A stretch of DNA of 64,000 nucleotides, taken from NCBI GenBank assembly GCA_903851195.1, contig CAINNJ010000025.1:496001-560000 (forward strand). The letters are read 5' to 3'. Position numbers and translations under genes: made by a program. This document shows, piece by piece, positions 26,125-34,524 of the stretch (position 1 is the first letter of the stretch; each line of letters starts with the position of its first letter). The stretch comes from an uncultured Acidobacteriia bacterium. GTDB lineage: Bacteria > Acidobacteriota > Terriglobia > Bryobacterales > Bryobacteraceae. The notes below the pieces were generated by a model. It searched no databases. It worked only from the letters and a program-made list of their open reading frames with translations, and was not told the DNA's origin.

Positions 26125-28209
26125 TTGGCACATACGTCTGTCCGACTCCTCGCCTTGTCCCTGCTGGCTGCCACGCTGGCCGGGCAGAACATTACCTGGA
26201 CGGAGCATATCGCGCCGTTGATCTATAACAACTGCACAAAATGTCATCGAACCGGGCAGGTGGCGCCGTTTACCCTGGCCAGCTATGACGATGTGAAGCG
26301 GCACGCGCCGACCATCGCGGCGGTAACACAGTCGCGTTACATGCCGCCATGGAAGGCGGAGCCGGGCTGGGCGCCGTTCCGCGATGAGCGGCGGCTTTCC
26401 ACCGCTCAGATCGCCCTGATTCAGCAGTGGATCGCGGGCGGGATGCAACAGGGCGATCCGGCAAAAGAACCCGCAATGCCGGCGTTTCCGGATGGCTGGC
26501 AACTGGGCACGCCGGACCTGATTCTGGAGATGCCCGCGGCCTTTTCCGTTCCCGCGGACGGGGCGGATATTTACCGGAATTTCGTGTTGCGCACCGGACT
26601 GACGGACGACCGCTGGATTAAAGCGATTGAACTGAAGCCTTCGGCCCGCAGCGCGGTGCACCACGTCCTGTTCTATTCCGACAGCACGGGCGCCGGGCGG
26701 ATGATGGACGGTCAGGACGGACAGCCAGGTTTCCCCGGCGTGGGATCGGTCTTCACCCTCGGAGTCACAAATCTGGCCAGCGCGCTCAGTAATCCCGCGA
26801 TTATCGCCAATGCGCTTGCGGGCGGGCTGGGCGGCTGGGTGCCGGGCACCACGCCGGAATTTCTCCCGGACGGTATTGCCTACGCGCTGCCGAAGGGCGC
26901 GGATCTGATTCTCCAGACGCATTTCCACCCGGATGGCAAGGCGGAGAACGAGAAGACTCAGGTCGGGATCTTCTTCGCGCCGAAACCGGACCGCGATATT
27001 ACGCAGGTGCAGGCGCCCGCGCTGTTCGGCATTCAGGCCAACATCGACATTCCGGCCGGCGTGAGCGATTACATGGTTCGCGGCTCGTTCACCATTCCCG
27101 TGGACGTGGATGCGTTCAGCATTTCCGCGCACACGCACTATCTGGGACGCGGAACCCGGCTGACCGCGACGCTGCCTTCCGGCGAAGTCCGGATTCTGCT
27201 TTCCATTAAAGACTGGGATTTTAACTGGCAGGACACCTATATTTTCAAAGATATTGTGGCTCTGCCCGCCGGCACGCGCATCGATGGCGAGCTGATTTAC
27301 GATAATTCGGCGAATAATCCGCGAAATCCGTTCAGCCCGCCGAAGCGTGTTCGCTGGGGCGAAAACTCCACCGATGAGATGGGCAGCCTGATTCTGAATA
27401 TCGTGCCTCACCAACAGGCGGACAGCGCGGCGCTGCGGCTTGCCATGGCGGCCTACGCGCTCAAAACGGCGGCTCCGGTGGGGAGTAAGCCGCTCTTTAT
27501 CAGTGCGGGCGTGGTGGATGGAGCGAGCGCGCAGGCAGGCGCGGTAACACCGGGCAAGGTGGTTGTTCTCTATGGGAACCGTTTGGGACCGGCGACGCTG
27601 GCCGGTGGGCAGATTTCGACGGGCGGAAAACTCTCCGGGAATCTCGGCAATACACAGGTTCTGTTCGATGGCGTTCCCGCACCGCTGCTTTATACTTCAG
27701 CCGGACAGGTGGGCGCGATTGTTCCCTACGCTCTGGACGGAAAATCCGGCACCCAGGTGCAGGTCCGGAACGGAACGAATCTGTCGGACGCCGTGGCGCT
27801 GCCCGTCACCCCGACGAGCCCCTCCATTTTCACCAGCGATCTGAGCGGCAGCGGGCAGGGCGTCATCCTGAATCAGGACGTCGTCACGGTGAATTCGGCC
27901 GCGAAACCGGCCGAGAAGGGTTCCGTCGTGGTAATCTACGCGACCGGTGAAGGGCAGACCAATCCGCCCGGGATCGACGGGCAACTCGCTAACGGGCGCA
28001 CCCTCCCGGCCCCCGTACTGCCCGTGCAGGTCAATATTGGCGGAAGCCCGGCAGAAGTTCTCTACGCGGGTGCCGCGCCGTCCCTGGTAGCGGGCGTGAT
28101 GCAGATCAACGTTCGCGTTCCGGTCGATGCGCCTTCCGGCGCGGTGCCGGTGGAAGTGGTTGTCGGCGGAATGCGCAGCCAGCCGGGCGTCACGCTTTCG
28201 GTCAAATAG
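26125..28209 (+). CDS. Copper monooxygenase-like c-type cytochrome with TIGR03437 C-terminal domain
   Basis: About 694 residues. A signal peptide is followed by a haem site 'NNCTKCHRTGQVAPF', then a PHM/DBM-like copper fold with His motifs 'RSAVHHVLFYSD', 'LILQTHFHPDGKAENE' and 'SISAHTHYLGRGT'. Residues about 455-694 form a TIGR03437 Ig-like domain ('GKVVVLYGNRLGP', 'AGQVGAIVPYAL', 'VVIYATGEGQTNPPG'), a lineage marker for Solibacter relatives. The start is uncertain: TACAAT at 26113-26118 abuts a GTG at 26119, and a TTG at 26125 sits where transcription would start. Oxidation of a peptide- or phenol-like substrate is inference only. Confidence 0.82.
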   Translation: MAHTSVRLLALSLLAATLAGQNITWTEHIAPLIYNNCTKCHRTGQVAPFTLASYDDVKRHAPTIAAVTQSRYMPPWKAEPGWAPFRDERRLSTAQIALIQQWIAGGMQQGDPAKEPAMPAFPDGWQLGTPDLILEMPAAFSVPADGADIYRNFVLRTGLTDDRWIKAIELKPSARSAVHHVLFYSDSTGAGRMMDGQDGQPGFPGVGSVFTLGVTNLASALSNPAIIANALAGGLGGWVPGTTPEFLPDGIAYALPKGADLILQTHFHPDGKAENEKTQVGIFFAPKPDRDITQVQAPALFGIQANIDIPAGVSDYMVRGSFTIPVDVDAFSISAHTHYLGRGTRLTATLPSGEVRILLSIKDWDFNWQDTYIFKDIVALPAGTRIDGELIYDNSANNPRNPFSPPKRVRWGENSTDEMGSLILNIVPHQQADSAALRLAMAAYALKTAAPVGSKPLFISAGVVDGASAQAGAVTPGKVVVLYGNRLGPATLAGGQISTGGKLSGNLGNTQVLFDGVPAPLLYTSAGQVGAIVPYALDGKSGTQVQVRNGTNLSDAVALPVTPTSPSIFTSDLSGSGQGVILNQDVVTVNSAAKPAEKGSVVVIYATGEGQTNPPGIDGQLANGRTLPAPVLPVQVNIGGSPAEVLYAGAAPSLVAGVMQINVRVPVDAPSGAVPVEVVVGGMRSQPGVTLSVK

Positions 28210-28212
28210 CGT

Positions 28213-29100
28213 CTATTCCACGCGAATGGTTGCGGTGAGCGTGTGGGTTTCCCCGGGCGCAAGCGTAAGAGCGTTGTCGGCGGCATTCCCGCTTTCCACG
28301 CAGAGCATCCGTTCCCATTCGGCGGGACCCATGTCGGCCATAGCCGCGGCTTTCCCGCTCCACGGATTCCAGACAATCGTGGACCGGGAGCCGGTCTTCT
28401 CCACCACGATCCGGCGATCCCAGCCCGCGTCGTGCACCACACAGGTTGCGGCCGTATCCAGGTGGACCTGGTCGGTCTCCCGGGTGCAGAACACCGGTTC
28501 ATCCGGCTGGACTTTGCGTGAGAACCCGTCCGTCTTGTCGAGGTAGGTAGTGCCTTCGAGGCCGGTCACGGAGGCGTCCTGAATGCCGGAAACAGCGAGA
28601 TAGGTGTGCAGGGCGTCTTCGTACAGGACAGGTTCCGCGGCGTCGTTCCGGAACTCCAGTTCGACATGCAGCGCCGTGCCGACAACAACCCGGCAGCGCG
28701 CGTGAAACGCTCCGAAACCGAGCGCGGAAGTAGCCTCGTCCGGCCCCAGGCTCATCGTCACTTCCACGCCCCCATCGCCGGAAAGCCGTGTGCTTTCGAG
28801 AGTCCAGGTCGCGGTGCGCGCGAAGCCGTGAGCCGGACCGGGCCGGCCTCCGGAGCGGGCGCCGAACCACGGAAAAATCACCGGAATACCACCACGAATC
28901 GCCTTGCCGGGGGCGAACTGGCTGGTGGAACTGAGGAACAGCACCGGTTTTTGGCCGCGCGGCGTCCATTGCGCGACATGCGCGCCCTGCAGGTAAATTT
29001 CCGCCGCCGCGACGGGAGTCGAGACGAGGACGCGCACCAGGCCGGCGGGCGTCGTTTCCAGCGTCAGCGCGCCGGGTATTTCAAAGCTGCTCAGATTCAT
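28213..29100 (-). CDS. D-hexose-6-phosphate mutarotase (aldose 1-epimerase family)
   Basis: 295 residues from the ATG at 29100. The galactose-mutarotase fold motifs of the YeaD group are present: 'LQGAHVAQWTPRGQKPVLF', 'AIRGGIPVIFPWFG', 'PAHGFARTATWTL' and 'FRNDAAEPVLYEDALHTYL'. It interconverts alpha and beta hexose-6-phosphates in the cytoplasm. TACACT at 29109-29114 lies 8 nt before the start, so the mRNA may lack a leader. It converges on the monooxygenase-like gene with 3 nt between stops and is divergent from the sigma factor gene. Confidence 0.88.
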   Translation of the reverse strand: MNLSSFEIPGALTLETTPAGLVRVLVSTPVAAAEIYLQGAHVAQWTPRGQKPVLFLSSTSQFAPGKAIRGGIPVIFPWFGARSGGRPGPAHGFARTATWTLESTRLSGDGGVEVTMSLGPDEATSALGFGAFHARCRVVVGTALHVELEFRNDAAEPVLYEDALHTYLAVSGIQDASVTGLEGTTYLDKTDGFSRKVQPDEPVFCTRETDQVHLDTAATCVVHDAGWDRRIVVEKTGSRSTIVWNPWSGKAAAMADMGPAEWERMLCVESGNAADNALTLAPGETHTLTATIRVE

Positions 29101-29160
29101 CCTTCGCCAGTGTAAGCGAAAAAGTGTGAACATGAAGAACGAAGAGAGAATGTTCGTTTA

Positions 29161-29724
29161 GTGGCGGCGTCACTGCAATCCGCGGCGGGTTTCTTCGTCG
29201 GTTCACGACCGGCGGAGTGGTCTCCGCTCGAAGAAGAGGTTACCGCGCTGTATGACCAGCATCGCGGCCCTCTGCTGCGCTATTTGGGCTCCCTTCGTGT
29301 ATCTGCCGCTGATGGAGAAGAGATTGTGCAGGAGGTGTTCCTCGCCCTCTTCCGGCACCTGCGGCAGAACAAATCGCGCGCCAATCTGCGGGGCTGGATC
29401 TTCGCTGTCGCGCACAACCTGGCGCTGAAAAACCGCGCGGCGCGCCTGCGCCACGCGGAAGTGGACGCGCCGGGTGAGTATCGGGATCCCGGTCCCGATC
29501 CGGAGCAACTGGCCGCGGGCAATCAGCGCCAGGCGAGACTGCTCGCCGTGGTGCGCGCGCTGCCGGAACAGGACCGGTGTTGCCTCTCGCTGCGCGCCGA
29601 GGGTTTCCGGTATCGGGAGATCGCGCAGATTGTCGGCATCTCTTTAGGATCCGTGGCGAATGCGCTCGAACGTTCGCTGTCGCGGCTCAGCCGGGCCTGT
29701 CCGGAAGGGGCGGAACGAACATGA
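29161..29724 (+). CDS. ECF-family RNA polymerase sigma factor
   Basis: 187 residues from a GTG. Region 2 is seen in 'LYDQHRGPLLRYLGSLRV' and 'EEIVQEVFLALFRHL', with 'NLRGWIFAVAHNLALKNRA'; region 4 is a helix-turn-helix in 'LPEQDRCCLSLRAEGFRY' and 'EIAQIVGISLGSVANALER'. It directs RNA polymerase to stress-type promoters. The stop overlaps the start of its anti-sigma gene (ATGA). A 9-codon frame (29132-29161) ends at its start codon. No Shine-Dalgarno site is evident. Confidence 0.9.
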   Translation: MAASLQSAAGFFVGSRPAEWSPLEEEVTALYDQHRGPLLRYLGSLRVSAADGEEIVQEVFLALFRHLRQNKSRANLRGWIFAVAHNLALKNRAARLRHAEVDAPGEYRDPGPDPEQLAAGNQRQARLLAVVRALPEQDRCCLSLRAEGFRYREIAQIVGISLGSVANALERSLSRLSRACPEGAERT

Positions 29725-30494
29725 GGGAGCGGAATCCGCACCTTCCGAATGCCGACCTGATCCGTCTGGCCGATGGCGAATGCGGGCCCGCGGAGTCGGC
29801 ACAGGCCCGCGCCCATCTGGAGTCCTGCTGGAAATGCCGGTCCCGTCTGCAGGAACTCGAAAGCGCGATTCACGATTTTATGCAGGCGGCTCCGGAACTT
29901 CCGGAATTGCCGTCGCCGGATCCGGCGCGGGCCGTCTTTCGCGCGCGCCTTTCCCAACTGGCGGCGGAGGCTCCCCCTCCACGGTGGAACGCTTTCTGGC
30001 GCGGCGTGCCGGCTCTGGCCGCGGCTGCCGTGGCGATCGCCACAATCCTGATCACTTTCGGCGGGACCGTGAATGCCGATGGCCCCAAGCCACGCACCAG
30101 TCTGACACCGGGCGAAACCCGGCCCGTCAGCCTGGCGGAGGTTTGCGCGGTGCCCGAACCGGACCCCGAACAGGACAACGAGACCGCCCGGCAAATTCCG
30201 GTTGAAATGCAGCGCCAGGTTTTTGCGGCTTATGGCATGGATCCCGCGCAGGCAGGCGCCTATGAGGTGGATTATCTGATCACGCCGGAACTGGGCGGGG
30301 CACACACGGTGCGCAATCTCTGGCCGCAGCCCTACTCGGCGCGCTGGAACGCGCGAGTGAAAGACCGGCTGGAGCACCGCCTGCATCAACTCGTCTGCCA
30401 GGGTAAGGTAAATCTTGCGACTGCACAACACGATATTGCAAAGGACTGGATTGGCGCCTACCGGAAATACGTCACCCCGTCAAGTCCCCGCTAA
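29721..30494 (+). CDS. Zinc-finger anti-sigma factor with an HNH-like C-terminal domain
   Basis: 257 residues. The ZAS motif (HxxxCxxC) is in 'QARAHLESCWKCRSRLQ'. A membrane helix lies near residues 95-115 ('VPALAAAAVAIATILITFGG'), placing the C-terminal half outside the cytoplasm. That half contains 'YEVDYLITPELGGAHTVRN' and 'LWPQPYSARWNARVKD', strongly resembling a His-Me-finger/HNH-like domain in which I would expect 'DHL' where this has 'DYL'. It is fused to an anti-sigma factor, which is unusual, and may be a degenerate sensory domain. Overlaps both neighbours. Confidence 0.8.
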   Translation: MRERNPHLPNADLIRLADGECGPAESAQARAHLESCWKCRSRLQELESAIHDFMQAAPELPELPSPDPARAVFRARLSQLAAEAPPPRWNAFWRGVPALAAAAVAIATILITFGGTVNADGPKPRTSLTPGETRPVSLAEVCAVPEPDPEQDNETARQIPVEMQRQVFAAYGMDPAQAGAYEVDYLITPELGGAHTVRNLWPQPYSARWNARVKDRLEHRLHQLVCQGKVNLATAQHDIAKDWIGAYRKYVTPSSPR

Positions 30495-31224
30495 GCTCGC
30501 CGCCGCCTGCGCCGCGCTTGCTTTCACAACGCTCCTGACGGCGCAGGGCCCGGAAATCGCTACTTTCCACGTCAAGCCTCTGCGACCACTCAAGGAACTC
30601 CGGAAAGAGGCGCTGGCCGCGTCCCCGCCGGTGGAGAAGGGCGATTTCCTCCCCGCCGACCTGGTGGAACTGAATACCGTGGCAGCGGATTTCCACTACG
30701 ACATCCGGTACGCCACCAGCAACAACTTCCTGAGCGCGCCGTTCTACTCCCAGGCCCGCGCCTTTCTGGAACGGCCCGCCGCGCAGGCACTCGCCGCCGC
30801 CGCCGCGGATCTGAAGAAGCACGGCTACGGCGTCCTGGTCCACGACGGCTATCGGCCCTGGTACGTGACGAAGATGTTCTGGGACGCCACGCCGGACAAC
30901 CTGCACACGTTCGTGGCGGACCCCGCGAAAGGCTCGAAACACAACCGCGGCTGCGCCATCGACATGTCGCTCTACGATCTGAAGACCGGCAAAGCGGTGG
31001 AAATGCCCAGCGGATACGACGAAATGACCGAACGAGCGCACCCTTACTACAAAGGCGCTTCGAAAGAACTCACCGAACGGCGGGATCTGTTGCGCACCAC
31101 CATGGAAGCGCACGGCTTTTCCGTGGATCCCGGCGAGTGGTGGCATTTCGATTTCAGCGAGTGGCGCCGGTACCCCATCGTCAACATTCCCTTCGAGAAA
31201 CTGTCGCCGATCCAGGGTAAATAA
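30451..31224 (+). CDS. D-alanyl-D-alanine dipeptidase (VanX/DdpX-like)
   Basis: 257 residues from the TTG at 30451, with AAGGA 5 nt before it and a signal peptide following ('LAAACAALAFTTLLTAQ'). It overlaps the anti-sigma gene by 44 nt. Peptidase M15D motifs are complete: 'SKHNRGCAIDMSLYDL' (SxHxxGxAxD, zinc His and Asp) and 'EWWHFDF' (catalytic Glu, zinc His). The enzyme hydrolyses D-Ala-D-Ala, a peptidoglycan precursor or turnover product. Cotranscription with the sigma pair suggests a cell-wall stress regulon. A TTG at 30415 is possible but has no such site. Confidence 0.88.
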   Translation: MAPTGNTSPRQVPAKLAAACAALAFTTLLTAQGPEIATFHVKPLRPLKELRKEALAASPPVEKGDFLPADLVELNTVAADFHYDIRYATSNNFLSAPFYSQARAFLERPAAQALAAAAADLKKHGYGVLVHDGYRPWYVTKMFWDATPDNLHTFVADPAKGSKHNRGCAIDMSLYDLKTGKAVEMPSGYDEMTERAHPYYKGASKELTERRDLLRTTMEAHGFSVDPGEWWHFDFSEWRRYPIVNIPFEKLSPIQGK

Positions 31225-31245
31225 CGGTACCTGGTACTGCACGAA

Positions 31246-31274
31246 TTGAATTGGCGTCCTGCTTGCCCTACGGT
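31246..31274 (+). promoter_or_regulatory. Promoter TTGAAT-17-TACGGT
   Basis: TTGAAT (31246-31251), a 17-nt spacer and TACGGT (31269-31274) predict a start near 31281, close to the AGGAGGGG site of the 77-aa gene. The -35 matches 5 of 6 and the -10 matches 3 of 6. Confidence 0.45.
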
Positions 31275-31293
31275 GAGTAGGAGGGGATACGCC

Positions 31294-31527
31294 TTGGGAA
31301 AAATTTGGCGCGATTCGGAAACAGTCTGTGCACTCGCCGATGACGAACGGCACCTGGGACATGTGGTCCTCACGAACGGGTTGTGGTTCGCCTTCGACGC
31401 GACGCACTTCAACGAGAAATCGAACGGATACCGTCTGGTGGGTTCGTTTATCTCTCTGTCGACCGCGAAAGAAGCCTTACTTTCCCAAAATGCGGAACAT
31501 CGTGAGACCGCGAGAGTAGCCGCCTAG
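31294..31527 (+). CDS. Small soluble protein of unknown function
   Basis: 77 residues from a TTG at 31294, chosen because AGGAGGGG lies about 6 nt upstream. It has the look of a compact beta-rich domain: 'TVCALADDERHLGHVVL' and 'GLWFAFDATHFNEKSNG', then 'GSFISLSTAKEALLSQN'. The phrase 'GYRLVGSF' near the middle recalls small acidobacterial and proteobacterial hypothetical proteins, but I cannot name a family. It has its own promoter and converges on tig. Confidence 0.6.
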   Translation: MGKIWRDSETVCALADDERHLGHVVLTNGLWFAFDATHFNEKSNGYRLVGSFISLSTAKEALLSQNAEHRETARVAA

Positions 31528-31547
31528 AACCGGCTTTCGGGGATGCG

Positions 31548-31579
31548 AAAAGGCGGCACGGAAGCAACGCCGCGCCGCC
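31548..31579 (-). terminator. Rho-independent terminator of the trigger factor gene
   Basis: On the minus strand a 10-bp GC stem (31579-31570 with 31561-31552, one G-U pair) with an 8-nt loop is followed by TTTT. It lies 12 nt past the tig stop codon. Confidence 0.75.
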
Positions 31580-31591
31580 CGTAAGACAAGT

Positions 31592-32854
31592 TTATTCCGC
31601 GGTTTTAACGGCGTTATCGAAGAGGAAGTTCAGGGTTTTCTCGGTCTGGATGTGGGAGGCGATCCGGTCCAGTCCGCCATTTTCCAGCAACTTCTTTCGG
31701 GTAGCCGCCACCACTTCACGCTCCTGCCGGGCGACGCGCTCCACTTCGGCGTCCACTTCGGCATTGGTCGGCATGATCGATTCCCGCTCGGAGACGCGGC
31801 CCAGAATCAGAGAGGCCCGCACTTCGCGGGTTGCCTGGTCGCGCTGTGCTTCTTTGATCTTCGTCCAGTCGAGATTGAAGGAACTCGGATCGACGCCTTC
31901 CTGTGCCAGAGCCCGCAGGCGCTGCTGCACGCGGTTTTCGATCTGCTTGTCGACAAAAACCGTCGGCACGTCGAACACGTTGGAATCCACCAGTTTGTCC
32001 ACCAGTTTGTCTTTGGCGGCGCGCTGGGCTTCCATCTGGCGCTGGCCGAAAATGGACTTGCGGACGGCGTCCTTCAGTTCGTCCACGGTGCGGAAATCGC
32101 CCAGATCCTGCGCGAAGTCGTCGTTCAGTTCCGGCAGTTCCTTGCGGCGCAGGCCGTTGACAACAACTTTGAATCGAACGGTCTTGCCCGCCAGTTGTTC
32201 GCGGCCGTAGTCTTCCGGATACGTGACGTCGAATTCCTTCTCGTCGCCTGGGGAAGCGCCGGTCAGGTTTTCAGTAAAGCCAGCCATGGTTTCGGCGCCG
32301 CCGATCAGAACCTGCACTTCGTCGGCTTTGATGGGTTCATCGGAGCCGGCGAGGCTTTCGAGAGACACCACGGCATAATCGCCATCGGCAAGAGGACGCG
32401 GGTCTTCGTTGGCGTACGTCGCTTTGGTGTCGCGAATCTCTTCAATCCGCTTCTCGACATCTTCGTCCGTCACCACGGGCTCGGCGTAGGGAACTTCCAC
32501 GCCCTTGTAGTCGCCCAGTTCGAACTGCGGGAAAACTTCGAACTGCGCTTTGAAGTGAACCGCCTCGCCGTCGTGAAAATGGACGTCGCTGATGTTGGGC
32601 GTTCCGACCACACGAAGATTCTCTTCGGCGACCTTCGCGTCCAGAAACTTCGGAATCAGGTTTTCCAGAACCTTCTGCCGGATATCGCCGCTGAAATTCT
32701 TGCGCACGAGCGACAAAGGCGCTTTACCGGCGCGGAAGCCCTTCAACTGGGCGCGCTGCTGATAGTGTTCTGTTACCTTGCGAGTCTCTTGCTCCACGGC
32801 CTCGCCGGGAATCGAGATTTCAAGCTCGTGCTTGCAGCCTTCAACTAATGCCAA
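31592..32854 (-). CDS. tig: Trigger factor, ribosome-associated chaperone
   Basis: 420 residues from a TTG at 32854 with GAGG about 9 nt upstream. The ribosome-binding region contains 'QLKGFRAGKAPLSLVRKNF' (a variant of the GFRxGK signature). A FKBP-like domain around residues 150-235 has 'GDYAVVSLESLAG' and 'DVTYPEDYGREQLAGKTV', and a helical C-terminal chaperone domain follows with 'VFVDKQIENRVQQRLRALA'. It folds nascent chains at the tunnel exit. It stands apart from clpP/clpX, its usual neighbours, but clpC is nearby. Confidence 0.94.
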   Translation of the reverse strand: MALVEGCKHELEISIPGEAVEQETRKVTEHYQQRAQLKGFRAGKAPLSLVRKNFSGDIRQKVLENLIPKFLDAKVAEENLRVVGTPNISDVHFHDGEAVHFKAQFEVFPQFELGDYKGVEVPYAEPVVTDEDVEKRIEEIRDTKATYANEDPRPLADGDYAVVSLESLAGSDEPIKADEVQVLIGGAETMAGFTENLTGASPGDEKEFDVTYPEDYGREQLAGKTVRFKVVVNGLRRKELPELNDDFAQDLGDFRTVDELKDAVRKSIFGQRQMEAQRAAKDKLVDKLVDSNVFDVPTVFVDKQIENRVQQRLRALAQEGVDPSSFNLDWTKIKEAQRDQATREVRASLILGRVSERESIMPTNAEVDAEVERVARQEREVVAATRKKLLENGGLDRIASHIQTEKTLNFLFDNAVKTAE

Positions 32855-32933
32855 TTCGGATTTACCTCGGAATGATGGGAACGAAACCTTCAGGATAGCA
32901 TTTGCCGGTAACCGTCTGGTTTCAGAGGGGTCT

Positions 32934-33665
32934 TCAGAGGGATCTCAGGTGAAAGCCGCCATCGGCATGAATCACCTGGCCGGCACAGTAGTCGAGATGG
33001 CCCGCCGCAATGGAACGGACTACCTGCGCGATGTCCCGGGGCTCGCCCATCCGCCGCTGCGGGAGCAGGCCGCCCGCGATTTTCTCGTCGTACACCTTTT
33101 CCACTTTGGCGATCATGTCGGTCCGGATAATGCCGGGCTGAATTTCGAAAACCCCGATGCCCTCCGCCGCCAGGCGCTGCGCGAAGACCATGCGGGACAT
33201 GCTTTCGCCCGCCTTCGAGATGCAGTACTCGGCACGGTTGACGGACGCCGTGAAAGCGGAGATGGAGGAAACGAACACGATGCGGCCGCGTTTCTGTTCC
33301 AGCATCCAGCGCGCGGCGAGTTGCGTGAGGAAGTGCGGTCCTTTCAGGTTCGTGGCCATCAGTTCGTCGAAGCTCTCTTCGGTGGCGTCGAGCACGTCTC
33401 GGCGCTCACGCGGGGCGATGCCGGCGTTGTTGACCAGCAGATCCAGACCTTCCGGGAAGATTTCGCGCGCGTGCGCGATGAGCGCCTCGCGATCTTCCGG
33501 CCGCGAGATATCGCAGCGAAAGATGTCGCAGCCGGTTTGCGCCCGGAGAGATTCGGCATGGTCACGGCTGCCGAGGTAGGTCGCGAGGACGTGGTGGGTC
33601 GAGGAAAGCTCCAGCGCGATGCCGCGCCCGATGCCGCGGCTTGCGCCGGTAACAATGGCGTTCAT
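32934..33665 (-). CDS. Short-chain dehydrogenase/reductase (FabG-like)
   Basis: 243 residues. The NAD(P) site 'NAIVTGASRGIGRGIAL', 'LLVNNAGIAPR', the catalytic Ser in 'IVFVSSISAF' and the Tyr-Lys pair 'AEYCISKAGES' are intact, and the 'PGIIRTDM' loop is present. The likeliest reaction is a 3-ketoacyl-thioester or sugar ketone reduction; the substrate is undetermined. TAAAAT ends 9 nt before the ATG. It follows the prepilin peptidase gene by 25 nt on the same strand. Confidence 0.85.
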   Translation of the reverse strand: MNAIVTGASRGIGRGIALELSSTHHVLATYLGSRDHAESLRAQTGCDIFRCDISRPEDREALIAHAREIFPEGLDLLVNNAGIAPRERRDVLDATEESFDELMATNLKGPHFLTQLAARWMLEQKRGRIVFVSSISAFTASVNRAEYCISKAGESMSRMVFAQRLAAEGIGVFEIQPGIIRTDMIAKVEKVYDEKIAGGLLPQRRMGEPRDIAQVVRSIAAGHLDYCAGQVIHADGGFHLRSL

Positions 33666-33690
33666 TCAGGCTCTATTTTATGCCGTGGAA

Positions 33691-34524
33691 TCAGTTGAAG
33701 AGCGACCAGTACCATTCCTGCCCCGACATGGCCACCGCAATGCCCGCCGCGCCGAGGAAGGCGCCGAAGGGCAACTGGTACTCGCCGGCATCCCGCCGCG
33801 TGGCTTTGATGTAAACGAGACCGATCACCGAACCCGCGACCGAGCCCAGGATCACCGTCAGCAGCGCCCCGCGCAGGCCGAGGAACGCGCCCACCATGGC
33901 GATCATCTTCACGTCCCCAAAACCCAGCCCCTCCTTATGGCGAAGCTTTTCGAAAAGCCAGCCGAGCAGCCAAAGCGTGCCGGCCGGAACCACACCGCCC
34001 AGCAGCGCTTCGCCCAAAGAAGAGACGCGGGGCGGGACGCTGAAACCGGCCAGGGCGGCCAGCAACCGGAACGTGGAATCGGGCACCGCCACAACCGGGG
34101 CCAGTGCCAGCCCGAGGAAAAAGCCGCCGATGGTGAACTGATCGGGCAGCAGCAGCGTTTCCAGATCGCTGAAAAGCAGGCCAATGAGCATCGCCGCGAA
34201 CAGGCAGTATTTCGCGGCGGCCGGAGTGAGGCCAAGATGCGCGCCGAACCAGCCGAAGCAGACGGCGGTGAGGAGTTCCACCAGCGGGTAGCGCCAGGAA
34301 ATCGGGCACCCGCAGTGGCGGCACCGGGCGCGCAGGACCAGCCAGCTCAGCACCGGAATGTTGTCGTACCAGGCGATCAGGTGCTCACAGCCAGGACAGC
34401 GCGAACGCGGGGCGACCACCGACTGGTCTTCCGGCCAGCGGTGGATGCAGACGTTCAGGAAACTGCCGATCAGCAGTCCGAAGAGAGCGGCAAGTACGCC
34501 GGTTATCAGTCCGGCGTCAGGCAT
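33691..34524 (-). CDS. pilD: Prepilin peptidase (A24 family)
   Basis: 277 residues, with about seven membrane helices. The N-terminal methyltransferase-type region has two CxxC pairs ('RCPGCEHL' and 'RCRHCGCP'), and both catalytic aspartates are present: 'LLFSDLETLLLPDQF' and 'GFGDVKMIAMVG'. It cleaves and N-methylates type IV pilin or type II secretion pseudopilin leaders in the inner membrane. It overlaps the upstream glycosyltransferase gene by 8 nt. No pilin gene lies in the window. Confidence 0.94.
   Translation of the reverse strand: MPDAGLITGVLAALFGLLIGSFLNVCIHRWPEDQSVVAPRSRCPGCEHLIAWYDNIPVLSWLVLRARCRHCGCPISWRYPLVELLTAVCFGWFGAHLGLTPAAAKYCLFAAMLIGLLFSDLETLLLPDQFTIGGFFLGLALAPVVAVPDSTFRLLAALAGFSVPPRVSSLGEALLGGVVPAGTLWLLGWLFEKLRHKEGLGFGDVKMIAMVGAFLGLRGALLTVILGSVAGSVIGLVYIKATRRDAGEYQLPFGAFLGAAGIAVAMSGQEWYWSLFN

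Noticed and set aside
24415-27414. Open frame of about 1000 codons on the minus strand
   Set aside because: Antisense to three well-identified plus-strand genes; composition is Arg/His-rich and lacks any domain.
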